A stretch of DNA of 64,000 bases from Mesorhizobium sp. (GTDB taxonomy: Bacteria; Pseudomonadota; Alphaproteobacteria; Rhizobiales; Rhizobiaceae), in NCBI GenBank assembly GCA_004020365.1, contig SAQR01000001.1, positions 226,088-290,087 on the forward strand, in the 5' to 3' direction. The notes under the pieces are model-generated. The model made no database searches and was not told the DNA's origin. It worked only from the letters and a program-made list of their open reading frames with translations. A program made the position numbers and the translations under genes. Numbering within the stretch: the first letter of the stretch is position 1; the number at the start of each line of letters is the position of its first letter. Positions 53,791 to 63,481 of the stretch are shown here, in pieces.

Positions 53791-55509
53791 TCAGGGAAGG
53801 CCGGAGCCGCTTGGGGACGTGGGGTAAGAACGCTTGCGGACGGTCCTGACGGCCGCATCCACATCCGTTTTGCTGTCCCCGAGTTCTTGAAGGACAGCTG
53901 CACCCAGGAGAAGGCTGGATTCCGTCGTTTCGGGCATCACGGTTGTCGCGCCTTTCTCAAGCAGATCTTGCACATGCACGTGGTGACGCGCCCGCACAAC
54001 CACTGGGAGGTCGGGCAGTTTGCGTCTCAGCGCCGCAAGAACCGATTTGGCTGCCTCGGGGTCGTCCAGAGTGATCACCATGGCCTTTGCGCTGTCGATT
54101 CTCGCTGCGGCCACCATCTCCTCCTGAGAAGCGTCGCCAAAAAAAACCGGTAGACGTTCTTTCCGGGACCGCTCTACATTTTTGGCGTCGAGGTCGACTG
54201 CAACCCACCTGTATCCACGCTCGTCGAGCAATCTGCCGATCACTTGGCCGACCCGCCCGAACCCGGCAATGACAACATGGCCCGAGTAAGCTTCGGTCTC
54301 TGTCTGTAACTGAGTTCTGCTGGGTAGCCCCCGTCGCTCAAGCTGGCTCTGGGCCGCTCGACCAGCCCGGGCCAGAAGTGGCGTGGTAGCCATGCTGACG
54401 GCGACGACGGCAAGCAGGAACTGACCGGTCTCGACCGATAGCGCCTCGGTGCCCATCGCGAGGCTGAACAGCACAAAAGCCAACTCACCGCCTTGGGCAA
54501 GGTGCAGGCCAGCGCTTGCAGCGAGCGGCAGCGGCAACCCGAAGGCCCTACATAGACCGAGGATTAGCAGCGCCTTCACGGCCATGAGCGCAACTGCGAC
54601 CAACAGGATCCAGTGGAGCTGAGGCAAGACGACGCCGACGTCAACCAGCATGCCGATCGAGATGAAAAACAAGCCCAGCAGGACGCCTCTGACAGGCCGG
54701 ATATCGGCTTCGATCTGGTGGCGGTACTCGGTGCCGGCAAGCATGAGACCGGCTAGAAAGGCGCCAAGGGCCATAGGGAGACCGGCCAGTGCAGTACCCC
54801 AGGCCGTGCCGAGCACTACCAGCAGGGTAGCAGCAATGAAAAGCTCCGCGTTCCCCGTGCCGGCGATGACGCGGTAAAGCGGTCGAAGCAGCAGACGCCC
54901 GGCGGCAAGCAAGATGACTAGCGCCACCGTGGCCTTTAGGCCCGCCTCGGCGAGCGTCCAAGCCAGTTCTTCAGGCTGTTGGCCCAGCGCTGTGACAACG
55001 GCCAAGCCGGGAACGAGCGCGAGATCCTGCAAGAGCAGAACGGAAAGAACTACCCGCCCGAGATGACTGGACAGCTCACCGCGTTCCGACAGCAGGCGCA
55101 ACACGAAAGCCGTTGATGAGAGAGCGAGGGCGCCGCCGATTATCGCCGCCTGTTCGATGGTGCCTCCGAACGCTAGTACCCCCGCTCCGATGACAGCACC
55201 CGCGATGGCAACCTGTGCCACGCCAAGTCCGAACACATATAGCGCCATGGTGCGAAGGCGATCGAACGACAGCTCCAGCCCGATCGCAAATAGCATGAAC
55301 ACAATGCCGAGCTCGGCGAGGCGGTGCGTTCCCTCAACCTCGCTCACCAGCCCAAAACCATACGGTCCGATAACAAGGCCCGCGATCAAGTAACCGATGA
55401 CCGCATCAATGCCGAGCCTGCGCACCAGGGGCACAACCAAGATAGAAGCCATAAGGAAGACGACGGCGTCGCGCAGGATAGAATAATCGTGAGGGACGCT
55501 TTCGGGCAT
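53791..55509 (-). CDS. Kef-type monovalent cation:proton antiporter with TrkA-N domain
   Basis: A 572-residue CPA2 antiporter. About twelve membrane helices (LVVPLVRRLGIDAVIGYLIAGLVIGP, then HRLAELGIVFMLFAIGLELS, ALALSSTAFVLRLL, AQGGELAFVLFS) are followed by a cytosolic TrkA-N domain with Rossmann motif HVVIAGFGRVGQVIGRLLDERG. This is the layout of KefB/KefC/YbaL proteins that export potassium under electrophile or pH stress. It is divergent from the XRE-SulP pair across a large gap. Confidence 0.92.
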   Translation of the reverse strand: MPESVPHDYSILRDAVVFLMASILVVPLVRRLGIDAVIGYLIAGLVIGPYGFGLVSEVEGTHRLAELGIVFMLFAIGLELSFDRLRTMALYVFGLGVAQVAIAGAVIGAGVLAFGGTIEQAAIIGGALALSSTAFVLRLLSERGELSSHLGRVVLSVLLLQDLALVPGLAVVTALGQQPEELAWTLAEAGLKATVALVILLAAGRLLLRPLYRVIAGTGNAELFIAATLLVVLGTAWGTALAGLPMALGAFLAGLMLAGTEYRHQIEADIRPVRGVLLGLFFISIGMLVDVGVVLPQLHWILLVAVALMAVKALLILGLCRAFGLPLPLAASAGLHLAQGGELAFVLFSLAMGTEALSVETGQFLLAVVAVSMATTPLLARAGRAAQSQLERRGLPSRTQLQTETEAYSGHVVIAGFGRVGQVIGRLLDERGYRWVAVDLDAKNVERSRKERLPVFFGDASQEEMVAAARIDSAKAMVITLDDPEAAKSVLAALRRKLPDLPVVVRARHHVHVQDLLEKGATTVMPETTESSLLLGAAVLQELGDSKTDVDAAVRTVRKRSYPTSPSGSGLP

Positions 55510-56405
55510 GATGCTTCGGTCTGCTACAGTTTCATCATCGGTGCAACCTCGTCCTATTCGGCGGCCGCAAGCCTTCGTTCACAGAGACGCCCAGTTGGAT
55601 CAGCCGAGATACCCTTGGCATGGGAATAGCCTGCGCGTCAGATTTGCAACGAGGAATTCCGCGTCCTGATGGCGCTGCCGCCACTGCCGCTTCCGCCACA
55701 GGGAATAAGGCCGGCAACGCTGTCTCAAGGCATGCCAGTCGATGCACGGCAAGTCAGCGATTCGCATCGCTATTGCCGGGCAAGCGTCACCGGGCGAGGG
55801 GCGGTCGCCAAGTTCGCATACCGCCACCGTGTCAGCGCGTCCTGGCCGACACCTACACCGACACCGACACTGTGGTGGTCACTGTCACCTATTGACCTGA
55901 TGCCCGACGTCGTCGGTCGAGGCTTTTCGCACGCGCCTCCATGGGCGGCCTTCAACTGGTAAGCCGAGTCCAGATCCCGGCCGGTTCCACAACGTGTGGT
56001 CACGCGCCTCCTGGCTGCCGCTGAAAGGGCGGACATATCGCGGTCCGACGCGCCGCCAACGACACCTAGTCGGCGAAGCAGTGGCGGCCTGTTCGTAATG
56101 GCCGCACCGAAGGCCACGGCAATATTCCAGGCATTTCAGCCCGGTGGGGGTCTCGCGCAGGAAACTGGCTAGCACGCCGACCACACGCACGGGCTTTGCT
56201 GAGCTTCCGAGGCTGATGAGCGCGTGTGGGACAGGGGCCGCGACCATCCGCCGCCGTAGTAATCGATGCTGTGCGAGGCTCGGGCTTTACCGGCAATCTC
56301 CACAGTGCATCGCCCGCGGCCACTAACGCGTTGGATACCCTTATAGATATTTGACATATCAGGATGCCGGACTTAAACATCATAAATCCCGTTCAGGATA
56401 TGCCC
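55510..56405. other. Long divergent gap between the Kef antiporter and XRE-SulP
   Basis: About 896 bp. Several open frames exist on both strands, but none has a recognisable motif and they overlap one another. A short CCGACAC-like microsatellite occurs around 55848-55872. An inverted repeat GATAT-TTGAC-ATATC (56346-56360) lies ~46 bp before the XRE start. This could contain a degraded gene. Confidence 0.4.
56346..56360. promoter_or_regulatory. Inverted repeat upstream of the XRE gene, candidate operator
   Basis: GATAT and ATATC flank TTGAC. The core also resembles a -35 hexamer. Autorepression by the XRE protein is a reasonable guess. Confidence 0.4.
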
Positions 56406-56738
56406 ATGATGACCGCCGCCCAGATGCGAGCTGCACGCGCCCTTCTCGGCATCGACCAGAAGACCCTAGCCGAGTTGTCCAGTCTTTCCGTCCCGACCAT
56501 CCAACGTATGGAATCGAGCGATGGAAACGTTCGCGGCGTGGTCGAGAGCCTGACCAAGGTGGTCGCCGCGCTTGAGCTTGCGGGCATCGAACTGATCGGT
56601 GATGGCGCTGCAAGTCCCTCAGGCGGACGCGGCGTCCGATTGAAGTCCTCGAATCCTGAAACCTCAACCCGCGACGGCGACCGTCGACGACAAGCCGATG
56701 GTCCCCCGTTTCCTACCTCAAGGTGCGGCAACACGTGA
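56406..56738 (+). CDS. XRE-family helix-turn-helix regulator
   Basis: A 110-residue regulator: MTAAQMRAARALLGIDQKTLAELSSLSVPTIQRMES is the HTH, followed by VRGVVESLTKVVAALELAGIELIGDG and GGRGVRLK, a pattern typical of XRE proteins next to SulP transporters. ATG 56406 has AGGA upstream with good spacing; earlier in-frame ATGs are possible. Its 3' end overlaps the SulP start by 16 bp, so the regulator and transporter are co-expressed. Confidence 0.87.
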   Translation: MMTAAQMRAARALLGIDQKTLAELSSLSVPTIQRMESSDGNVRGVVESLTKVVAALELAGIELIGDGAASPSGGRGVRLKSSNPETSTRDGDRRRQADGPPFPTSRCGNT

Positions 56739-58456
56739 AAGCATCGACCGCCAGACAAGGCAAAGCGCCAAGCTTCGCGGAACTCTACACTCCGAAAATA
56801 CTGACGGTCCTGCGCGAAGGCTATGGGTTGCCGCATCTGCGCGCGGACGCAGTAGCAGGGCTAACCGTTGCCATCGTGGCACTGCCGCTTTCCATGGCCA
56901 TCGCCATCGCCTCGGGCGCAACGCCGGCGCAGGGGCTCTATACGGCAATCGTGGGCGGCTTTTTCGTCTCGCTGCTTGGCGGATCGCGCTTCCAGATTGG
57001 CGGGCCAGCCGGCGCCTTTATCGTGCTAGTCGCGGCAACGGTGGCACAGCATGGCATGGACGGGCTGATCCTGGCTACCTTCCTGTCGGGCTTGATGCTG
57101 GCGGCTGTCGGGTTTTTGAGGTTCGGCACCTTCATCAAGTTCATTCCTTTCCCGGTGACGGTGGGCTTCACCGCGGGGATTGCGGTGATCATCTTTGCCA
57201 GCCAGATCAAGGACCTCTTCGGCCTGACGCTGGACCATGAACCCGGTGAACTACTCGAGAAGATCCCGGTCCTGTGGGGAGCGAGGGAAAGTGTTACGTT
57301 TGCCGCGGTCGCGGTCTCTCTTGGAACCGTTGCAATAATCCTCGGACTGCGCCATTGGCGGCCGCGTTGGCCCGGAATGCTGATCGCCGTCGCTCTTTCC
57401 GCAGTAGCCACAGCGCTACTTGCGTTATCCGTTGAGACTATTGGCACAAAGTTCGGCGGCATTCCCTCGTCCCTCCCGTTCCCGAGCCTCCCCAATCTGT
57501 CGATGGACAGGATCATGGCGGTTCTGCCGGCGGCGATGTCCTTCACCCTGCTTGGCGCCATAGAATCGCTGCTTTCGGCAGTGGTTGCTGATGGCATGAC
57601 CGGGCGGCGACACCGTTCAAACTGCGAGCTCGTCGCACAGGGCGCGGCCAATATCGGTGCGTCGCTGTTCGGCGGCTTTTGTGTGACGGGGACTATTGCC
57701 CGCACAGCCACCAACGTGCGCGCCGGTGCGCACGGGCCTATTGCAGGAATGCTCCATGCAGTCTTCCTTCTGCTTTTCATGTTGATCGCTGCACCCCTCG
57801 CAGCCTACATCCCGCTCGCGGCGCTGGCAGGTGTGCTTGCGGTCGTGGTTTGGAACATGATCGAGAAACCCGCTATCGCGATTTTGTTGCGTTCGGGTTG
57901 GGGCGAAGCGACGGTTCTTGCAGTAACCTTTTTCCTGACAATATTCCGCGACCTAACCGAGGCTATCGTCGTCGGCTTTGCACTTGGCTCAGTGCTCTTC
58001 ATCCACCGGATGAGCCGGACAACTGCGGTCGCATCTCAGACACCATTTGTGGGGCGCGACGAAGCTGACGCTGCCCATCCACGCGAGGCTTATAATGAGT
58101 CCGCTGCTGCGAACCCCGATGTCGTTGTCTACCGCATCACAGGTGTCCTCTTCTTCGGCGCGACGGCATCCATCGGCTCAGTTCTCGACCGCATTCAGGA
58201 CCGCAACAAGGCACTGATCGTCGATTTCTCCGCAGTGCCCTTCCTGGATTCGACCGGCGCGAACATGATCGAAAGTCTCGCGCACAAGACCCATCGGCAT
58301 GGGGTGACACTCTGGCTCACCGGTGCCAGCCGCGACATCCGGCGCGTCTTGCTAACTCATGGTTTGAAGAAACCATTCGTGCGGTATGCGTCGACCGTGG
58401 AAACCGCCATGTCGGGTGTTCAGCGAGACATTGATGCCAAGCTAAGCGCAGCGTGA
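56723..58456 (+). CDS. SulP-family inorganic anion transporter
   Basis: A 577-residue SLC26/SulP transporter for sulfate, bicarbonate or other anions. The N-terminal transmembrane region (LRADAVAGLTVAIVALPLSMAIAIASG, then GGPAGAFIVLVA and GIAVIIFASQIKDLFGL) is followed by a C-terminal STAS domain (about 440-577, ALIVDFSAVPFLDSTGANMIESL). Start is GTG 56723; GTG 56735 is an alternative. The substrate cannot be inferred. Confidence 0.92.
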   Translation: MRQHVKASTARQGKAPSFAELYTPKILTVLREGYGLPHLRADAVAGLTVAIVALPLSMAIAIASGATPAQGLYTAIVGGFFVSLLGGSRFQIGGPAGAFIVLVAATVAQHGMDGLILATFLSGLMLAAVGFLRFGTFIKFIPFPVTVGFTAGIAVIIFASQIKDLFGLTLDHEPGELLEKIPVLWGARESVTFAAVAVSLGTVAIILGLRHWRPRWPGMLIAVALSAVATALLALSVETIGTKFGGIPSSLPFPSLPNLSMDRIMAVLPAAMSFTLLGAIESLLSAVVADGMTGRRHRSNCELVAQGAANIGASLFGGFCVTGTIARTATNVRAGAHGPIAGMLHAVFLLLFMLIAAPLAAYIPLAALAGVLAVVVWNMIEKPAIAILLRSGWGEATVLAVTFFLTIFRDLTEAIVVGFALGSVLFIHRMSRTTAVASQTPFVGRDEADAAHPREAYNESAAANPDVVVYRITGVLFFGATASIGSVLDRIQDRNKALIVDFSAVPFLDSTGANMIESLAHKTHRHGVTLWLTGASRDIRRVLLTHGLKKPFVRYASTVETAMSGVQRDIDAKLSAA

Positions 58457-58502
58457 CGATGTCGCTCTACTCGGGAGGGTGGCTCTGCGAGGCGATGGCG
58501 CA

Positions 58503-59070
58503 GACTTCTAAACGAGCCTCTGGTCCACTTCTTCGTCGCTGGTGCTGTCCTGTTTGGTGCCTACCGATTGCTGACAAGGGGCTGGAAGCGGCCGTTGACC
58601 TGCAGGAAATTGAAATCAGCGCCAACGATATCCGTCAACTTGTGGTCTCGTGGCTCGCGCAGGGGCGGCCGTCGCCAACGCCAAATCAGTTGCAGAGCCT
58701 TGTCGACCAGAAGGTCACAGAGGAGGTCTTGTTCGGCGACGCCTTAGCCTTGGCCTCGATCGGAACGATGAAATCATCAAGCGCAGGCTCGCGCAAAAGA
58801 TGGATTTCCTGGCGGCCGATGTCGCGGCCATGCAGGAGCCGAGCAACGCCGAACTCCGGCAATGCTTCCCAACGAACTCAGACCGTTTCGCGGTTCCTTC
58901 TCATGCAAGTTTTCGGCACCTGTATTTCTTGGCCTCATTGCTGGCAAACCTTCTGATACTCCAGAGCGGTGGCCGACCTTTTTATGCGCGCGACTACTAC
59001 CGCGACAGCACTCCCGACCAAATGGTCCCAAACTTCATCGCGTTGCACGGCAGCCAATCCGGGGTGTGAG
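58503..59070 (+). pseudogene. Degraded peptidyl-prolyl isomerase (PpiC/parvulin-like)
   Basis: Three frames each carry parts of one protein: LLNEPLVHFFVAGAVLFGAY (membrane anchor), QEIEISANDIRQLVVSWLAQ and TPNQLQSLVDQKVTEEVLF, then GLDRNDEIIKRRLAQKMDFL and SHASFRHLYF, and finally RDYYRDSTPDQMVPNFIA. At least two frameshifts are needed to join them. The product would be a membrane-anchored parvulin-type foldase, a family often found next to HupE or beta-lactamase-type genes. Clearly nonfunctional as sequenced. Confidence 0.7.
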
Positions 59071-59341
59071 TCCCTCCTGCCGCTCCTGTTGATCACCTTC
59101 GGGCTCTGCCCCGACGCGCGGCCTTTGGACATGTCCCCCTTCGCCATCCCCTGGATGAACCGCAAGCAATGTTCAGCCGCGAGAGAGCCGCGATCGATGT
59201 CTTTCCCGGAGCTGTGCGGAGATTGCGGTAGATCAATGCGCATCGCGACCCCCCGCAAGATGCTGCGGAAATCGCAGTCTTCCGCAAGCCTGCCGCAGGG
59301 TAGGCAGGCCTTGGCTCGTCTCCAGTTCGAGGTAACCTGAT

Positions 59342-60331
59342 ATGCGCTATCCGATCTTATTCTTCCTGCTCTTGCTGGTCCTGTCCGCAGCGGCGCTATG
59401 GTTGCTGTTCGACCGCGACATGAGAGAGCTTAAGGCTCGCCTGCATGGGCGCAGCCAGATAGTCGAGACCTCCATCGGGCCCGTGGAGTACGGTATTGCC
59501 GGCGACGGTCACGCAGTCCTTGCTATCCACGGCAGCGGCGGCGGCTTCGACCAGGGGCTGGAGTTTATCGGGCCCCTCGCAGAGTACGGCTTCCGCCTGA
59601 TCGCGCCGTCCCGCTTCGGCTATCTGCGCACGCCGGCCCCTGAACGCTTCACGCTGGAGTCGCAGGCGGACGCCTATGCCGATCTGCTGGAACGCTTGGG
59701 TGTAGAGAAGGTCGTCGTCTTGGGCGGATCGGCGGGCGCGCTATCGGCGATGCAGTTTGCGATACGCCATCCGCAGCGCTGCGAGGCGCTGGTGCTTCTC
59801 GTCCCTGCATCCTATGCGCCGGACCGGAGGCCGAATGAGTCTGCAGCCAAAAGCCGTTTCGCAGAGACTGTGATGATGACTGCGTTGCGCTCGGACTTCC
59901 TTTTCTGGAGCGCCATTCGGGTTGCTCCAGATGCAATGACGCGCCTTATCCTCGCCACCGAGCCGGCCGTGGTTCGCGGTGCCGACCAGGAGGATCAGGC
60001 CCGCGTGCGGGAAGTCCTGCGCCATATCCTGCCGGTGAGCCGCCGAGCCAAAGGACTTTTGTTCGACTCCCACACGGCCGGCAATCCACCACCGATGGAT
60101 CTTGAGAAAATTAACTGTCCGGTGCTCGCCATCAGTGCCGAGGACGATCTCTACGGAACCGCGGCCTCCGCCCGCCATGTGGCGGCGAGCGTGCAAGATG
60201 GAAGACTGCATTTGTATCGTCGGGGAGGCCACCTCCTGGTCGGACACGACGAGCACGTATGGCGCACGATTTCGTCTTTCATTTCGGAAGCGTTGGCAGA
60301 CAAAGACGCTGAAGGCGGAGGTTCTTCCTGA
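59342..60331 (+). CDS. Membrane-anchored alpha/beta hydrolase
   Basis: A 329-residue alpha/beta hydrolase with an N-terminal anchor (MRYPILFFLLLLVLSAAALWLLFD). VLAIHGSGGGFDQG is the oxyanion loop, VVLGGSAGALSAMQ carries the nucleophile Ser, and LVGHDEHVWRTI the catalytic His. It belongs to the large esterase/lipase-like group and the substrate is not known. The ATG overlaps the end of a 3' frame of the pseudogene region, with weak evidence for an operon. Confidence 0.85.
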   Translation: MRYPILFFLLLLVLSAAALWLLFDRDMRELKARLHGRSQIVETSIGPVEYGIAGDGHAVLAIHGSGGGFDQGLEFIGPLAEYGFRLIAPSRFGYLRTPAPERFTLESQADAYADLLERLGVEKVVVLGGSAGALSAMQFAIRHPQRCEALVLLVPASYAPDRRPNESAAKSRFAETVMMTALRSDFLFWSAIRVAPDAMTRLILATEPAVVRGADQEDQARVREVLRHILPVSRRAKGLLFDSHTAGNPPPMDLEKINCPVLAISAEDDLYGTAASARHVAASVQDGRLHLYRRGGHLLVGHDEHVWRTISSFISEALADKDAEGGGSS

Positions 60332-60899
60332 CTGGCGGCCAATGTGTCTTACATTCAAAGCGCAGTCGAATGACTTGGGAACACGGCGAACGTCTGGAGA
60401 AGCTCTGGCCGGATTTCGCTGCAACGTGTGGCCACTTTCGAGAAGCAGCGGCAACGTCCGGAATTGCGCGACCTGTTCGCAGATGGAAGAATTACTGGGA
60501 ACGATCACATGCTGCCATAGAGCGCCCGGGATTGGGAGGCTGTTTGAGCCAGATAGCCTCCCCGTCACGACCTCTTACACGGTAGAGGGCGTCCTCCATG
60601 CCTACATGGAGGGGACACCTATCCGGTTTTCGGAAAATGTCGCCGTGCCTATAGGGCTGGCTGTGAACGAGCCCCCACAAATGTCCGGGAGCGTGCCATC
60701 AGGAGCCTGACAGAGTCAAACAAAGGCGATCGAGATCGGCGATCCTAGCTGTTATCTGAAGCCGATGCGCCGATGTGTTTTTGATATTTGATGACACGCG
60801 TTTGCGGTGGATCAAAGCTGGACACTGTCCATTGCCTCTACAGATAGCCTGCACTGGCGTGAGGATCGCTTGACCTTGCCGCAATGGAGGCGAAATCTG
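60332..60899. other. Gap with possible degraded coding sequence
   Basis: About 568 bp. Frames on the plus strand carry stretches that look coding (for example LRDLFADGRITGNDH in one frame, FSENVAVPIGLAVNEPP in another) but are broken by frame changes and stops. The origin was not recognised. GGAGG before ATG 60900 is the ribosome site of the Usp gene. Confidence 0.4.
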
Positions 60900-61736
60900 A
60901 TGAACCACATAGCATCTCTCTCTCTGACGACGTACCCGGATCGGACCTCTCCGAAAACAGCGGCGAACGCAGTCGCCGTCGTTAAGCAGATCGGAGCCTC
61001 GCTTCATGCAGTCGCCATCACTGTCGATATACCCGACGTTTCGAACGCGCTGTCGAGCTACCTTCTCGACCTTCCCAACAAGATTCGCGAGGTGGAAACA
61101 GCCAGTCGCAAGTGCGGCACCACTTTGCTGCAGGCGGTTGCGAGGGAAGCCTCGCAAGGCGGCGTGACCCTGACCACACAAGAGATAACAGCACCGCCGG
61201 CATTGATGGGTGATGTTGCATCGAAGGAGTCCCGCTATTTCGATGTCTGTCTGGTCGGTTGGGAGTCGGACAATCAGGCAGCACGCATGGCGGCCGAGGC
61301 GATACTATTCGGGTCGGGTCGCCCGACCATAATTCTTCCCGACGCCGCGGATGTCGGTGTCCTTGGCCATGTCGTCATCGCATGGGATGGTAGTCGCGTG
61401 GCGGCACGGGCCGTTGCCGACGCACAGCCGTTTCTGGAGCGTGCTTCGACGATAACGGTCGTGACCGTGACGGATGAGAAGCCGCTTCCCGGACGCGACA
61501 TCGGCGAACGCCTTGCGCAGGGCCTCAGGACGCGCGGCCTGGCGGCCGGGGCCGCCTCGATTCAGGCTGAGGGTCGTTCGATTGGAACTGCTCTCCAGGA
61601 GCACGCCCTCAAGATCGGCGGCAACCTGCTCGTCATGGGCGGTTACGGTCATTCGCGTATCAGAGACTTCGTGCTCGGTGGGGCGACTGAAGGCATTCTC
61701 TCGGATCTGCGCTTGCCTGTGCTCCTGTCGCACTAG
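60900..61736 (+). CDS. Universal stress protein, two-domain
   Basis: A 278-residue protein with two UspA-like halves. The second (from HVVIAWDGSRVAARAVADA) ends MGGYGHSRIRDFVLGGATEG, close to the ATP-binding motif of Usp proteins. ATG 60900 with GGAGG upstream is chosen; 60807 is an in-frame ATG. It lies 11 bp before the MBL-fold gene. Usp proteins are induced by growth arrest and stress, and similar Usp/MBL/phosphoketolase groupings suggest an energy-limited or low-oxygen response. Confidence 0.88.
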   Translation: MNHIASLSLTTYPDRTSPKTAANAVAVVKQIGASLHAVAITVDIPDVSNALSSYLLDLPNKIREVETASRKCGTTLLQAVAREASQGGVTLTTQEITAPPALMGDVASKESRYFDVCLVGWESDNQAARMAAEAILFGSGRPTIILPDAADVGVLGHVVIAWDGSRVAARAVADAQPFLERASTITVVTVTDEKPLPGRDIGERLAQGLRTRGLAAGAASIQAEGRSIGTALQEHALKIGGNLLVMGGYGHSRIRDFVLGGATEGILSDLRLPVLLSH

Positions 61737-61747
61737 GGCTTGGTGGC

Positions 61748-63355
61748 ATGAGAGGCGATCGCGACAAGGATCCGGTTCTGCGTTTCCACGGCGCAGCCCA
61801 CGGCGTTACCGGCTCGTGCTATGAGATTGAGACGTCACGTGCACGGATCCTCGTCGACTGCGGCCTGTTCCAGGGGTCGAAGTCCGAACGCGAGTTGAAC
61901 TATGGTGCGTTCCCGTTCCCGCCTGAGTCGATTGACGCCGTCATCCTGACGCATGCGCATATCGACCACAGCGGCCTTCTGCCGAAACTGGTCAAGCAGG
62001 GTTTTTCTGGCCCGATCCACACGACCCGCGCCACCATCGATCTTTGCTCCGTCATGCTGCCCGACGCGGCGCATATCCAGAAAGTGGAGGTCGAGCACCT
62101 GAACCGTCGCAACGCGCAGCGCGGCCGCCCGCCGGTCGAGCCGATCTACAGGCTGCAGGATGCGGCCGCGTGCATGACATTGTTTCGGGCTTTGGAATAT
62201 GGCGAATGGACCTCCGTCGCCGAAGGCCTTCGCGCCCGCCTCTGGAACGCTGGCCACTTGCTCGGTTCGGCATCGGTAGAGCTCGAGATCGACCGAGATG
62301 ATGCGCCGCTGCGTATCATGTTCTCGGGCGACATAGGGCCAGACCACAAGCTGCTTCAGGCCGATCCCGAGGGCCCAGCAGGCTTTGACTATCTGATCTG
62401 CGAATCGACCTATGGCGACCGGGACCGGCCGGACGTTTCGCCCGAGCAGCGTCGGTCTCAGCTCGGCGGAATTGTGCGTGGCGCCGCCGAGGTGAACGGC
62501 CCGCTGATCGTTCCTTCCTTCGCCGTCGAGCGGACGCAGGAACTGCTAGTCGATCTCTACCTGCTGATGAAGTCCGGTGACGTGCCTACGGCTCCGATCT
62601 TTGTCGACTCGCCGTTGGCGACACGGGCCAGCGCGATTTTCGAACGGCATGCCGACGACATCGAACAGGGCAATGTGCTGCGCCAGGCTCTCAACTCGAG
62701 GGAGTTGCGTTTCACCGAGACGGTGGAGCAGAGCAAGGCGATCAATCGCCTGAACGGCTTCTTCGTGGTGATCGCCGCCAGCGGCATGTGCGACGCAGGG
62801 CGTATCCGCTATCATCTCAAGGCCAATCTCTGGCGCCGGAACGCCACGGTCATGATGGCTGGATTTCAAGTCCAGGGTTCCCTCGGCAGGATACTTCTCG
62901 ACGGCGCGCGGCGCGTGCGCATCCAAGGCGAGGAGGTCGAAGTCAAGGCGCTTATCAGTCTGTTGGACCTGTATTCCGGCCACGCCGACGCTGGCGAATT
63001 GGTCGTCTGGGTCAAGGCCCGGACTCCGGTGAAGCAGGTGGTATTCCTGACGCATGGCGAGGAAACCGGGCTTGGTGGCCTGCGCGAAAAGCTCCTTGGG
63101 CTGATCCCCGACGATAGGATCATCATGCCGAGGCTGGATGACGCTTTCCAGTTGTCACCCCGCGGCTGTTTGCCGATCGACGTTAATGAGCCGCGCCGCC
63201 TGAGGCCAGAAAAAATCGCCCGCCTCGACTGGCACAATGACCTTTCAAAGCTTCTCCTGGACATTAGCGAGGCGGTTGGCGCCGCCGCCGACGAAAGGGG
63301 CCGCGCCGCAATTGTCAGGCGAATGCGCCGGGCGCTCGAGGACAGCGATGCATAG
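61748..63355 (+). CDS. MBL-fold/beta-CASP metallohydrolase (RNA-processing-like)
   Basis: A 535-residue protein. The MBL motif VILTHAHIDHSGLLPKL provides two zinc sites, IMFSGDIGPDH, then a beta-CASP insertion (GPLIVPSFAVERTQELL, VDSPLATRASAIF) and the distal His motifs SGHADAGEL and FLTHGEETG. The closest named relatives are archaeal and bacterial CPSF73/Ysh1-like nucleases, so RNA cleavage is plausible. It follows the Usp gene by 11 bp and precedes phosphoketolase. Confidence 0.9.
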   Translation: MRGDRDKDPVLRFHGAAHGVTGSCYEIETSRARILVDCGLFQGSKSERELNYGAFPFPPESIDAVILTHAHIDHSGLLPKLVKQGFSGPIHTTRATIDLCSVMLPDAAHIQKVEVEHLNRRNAQRGRPPVEPIYRLQDAAACMTLFRALEYGEWTSVAEGLRARLWNAGHLLGSASVELEIDRDDAPLRIMFSGDIGPDHKLLQADPEGPAGFDYLICESTYGDRDRPDVSPEQRRSQLGGIVRGAAEVNGPLIVPSFAVERTQELLVDLYLLMKSGDVPTAPIFVDSPLATRASAIFERHADDIEQGNVLRQALNSRELRFTETVEQSKAINRLNGFFVVIAASGMCDAGRIRYHLKANLWRRNATVMMAGFQVQGSLGRILLDGARRVRIQGEEVEVKALISLLDLYSGHADAGELVVWVKARTPVKQVVFLTHGEETGLGGLREKLLGLIPDDRIIMPRLDDAFQLSPRGCLPIDVNEPRRLRPEKIARLDWHNDLSKLLLDISEAVGAAADERGRAAIVRRMRRALEDSDA

Positions 63356-63481
63356 AGGCCACATGACGTGAGCACGAACTGAAAGCGCGCGAATACGTTT
63401 CTGTGGTTCGCCGTAGATCGACGAAGACAGGCGCATGTCGCGATTTCGGCGACAATCGCCAAAAGGCAATGGGAGCCAGAT

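Noticed and set aside
55848-55872. CCGACAC-type microsatellite as a CRISPR or regulatory repeat
   Set aside because: Too short and irregular; ordinary GC-rich low complexity.
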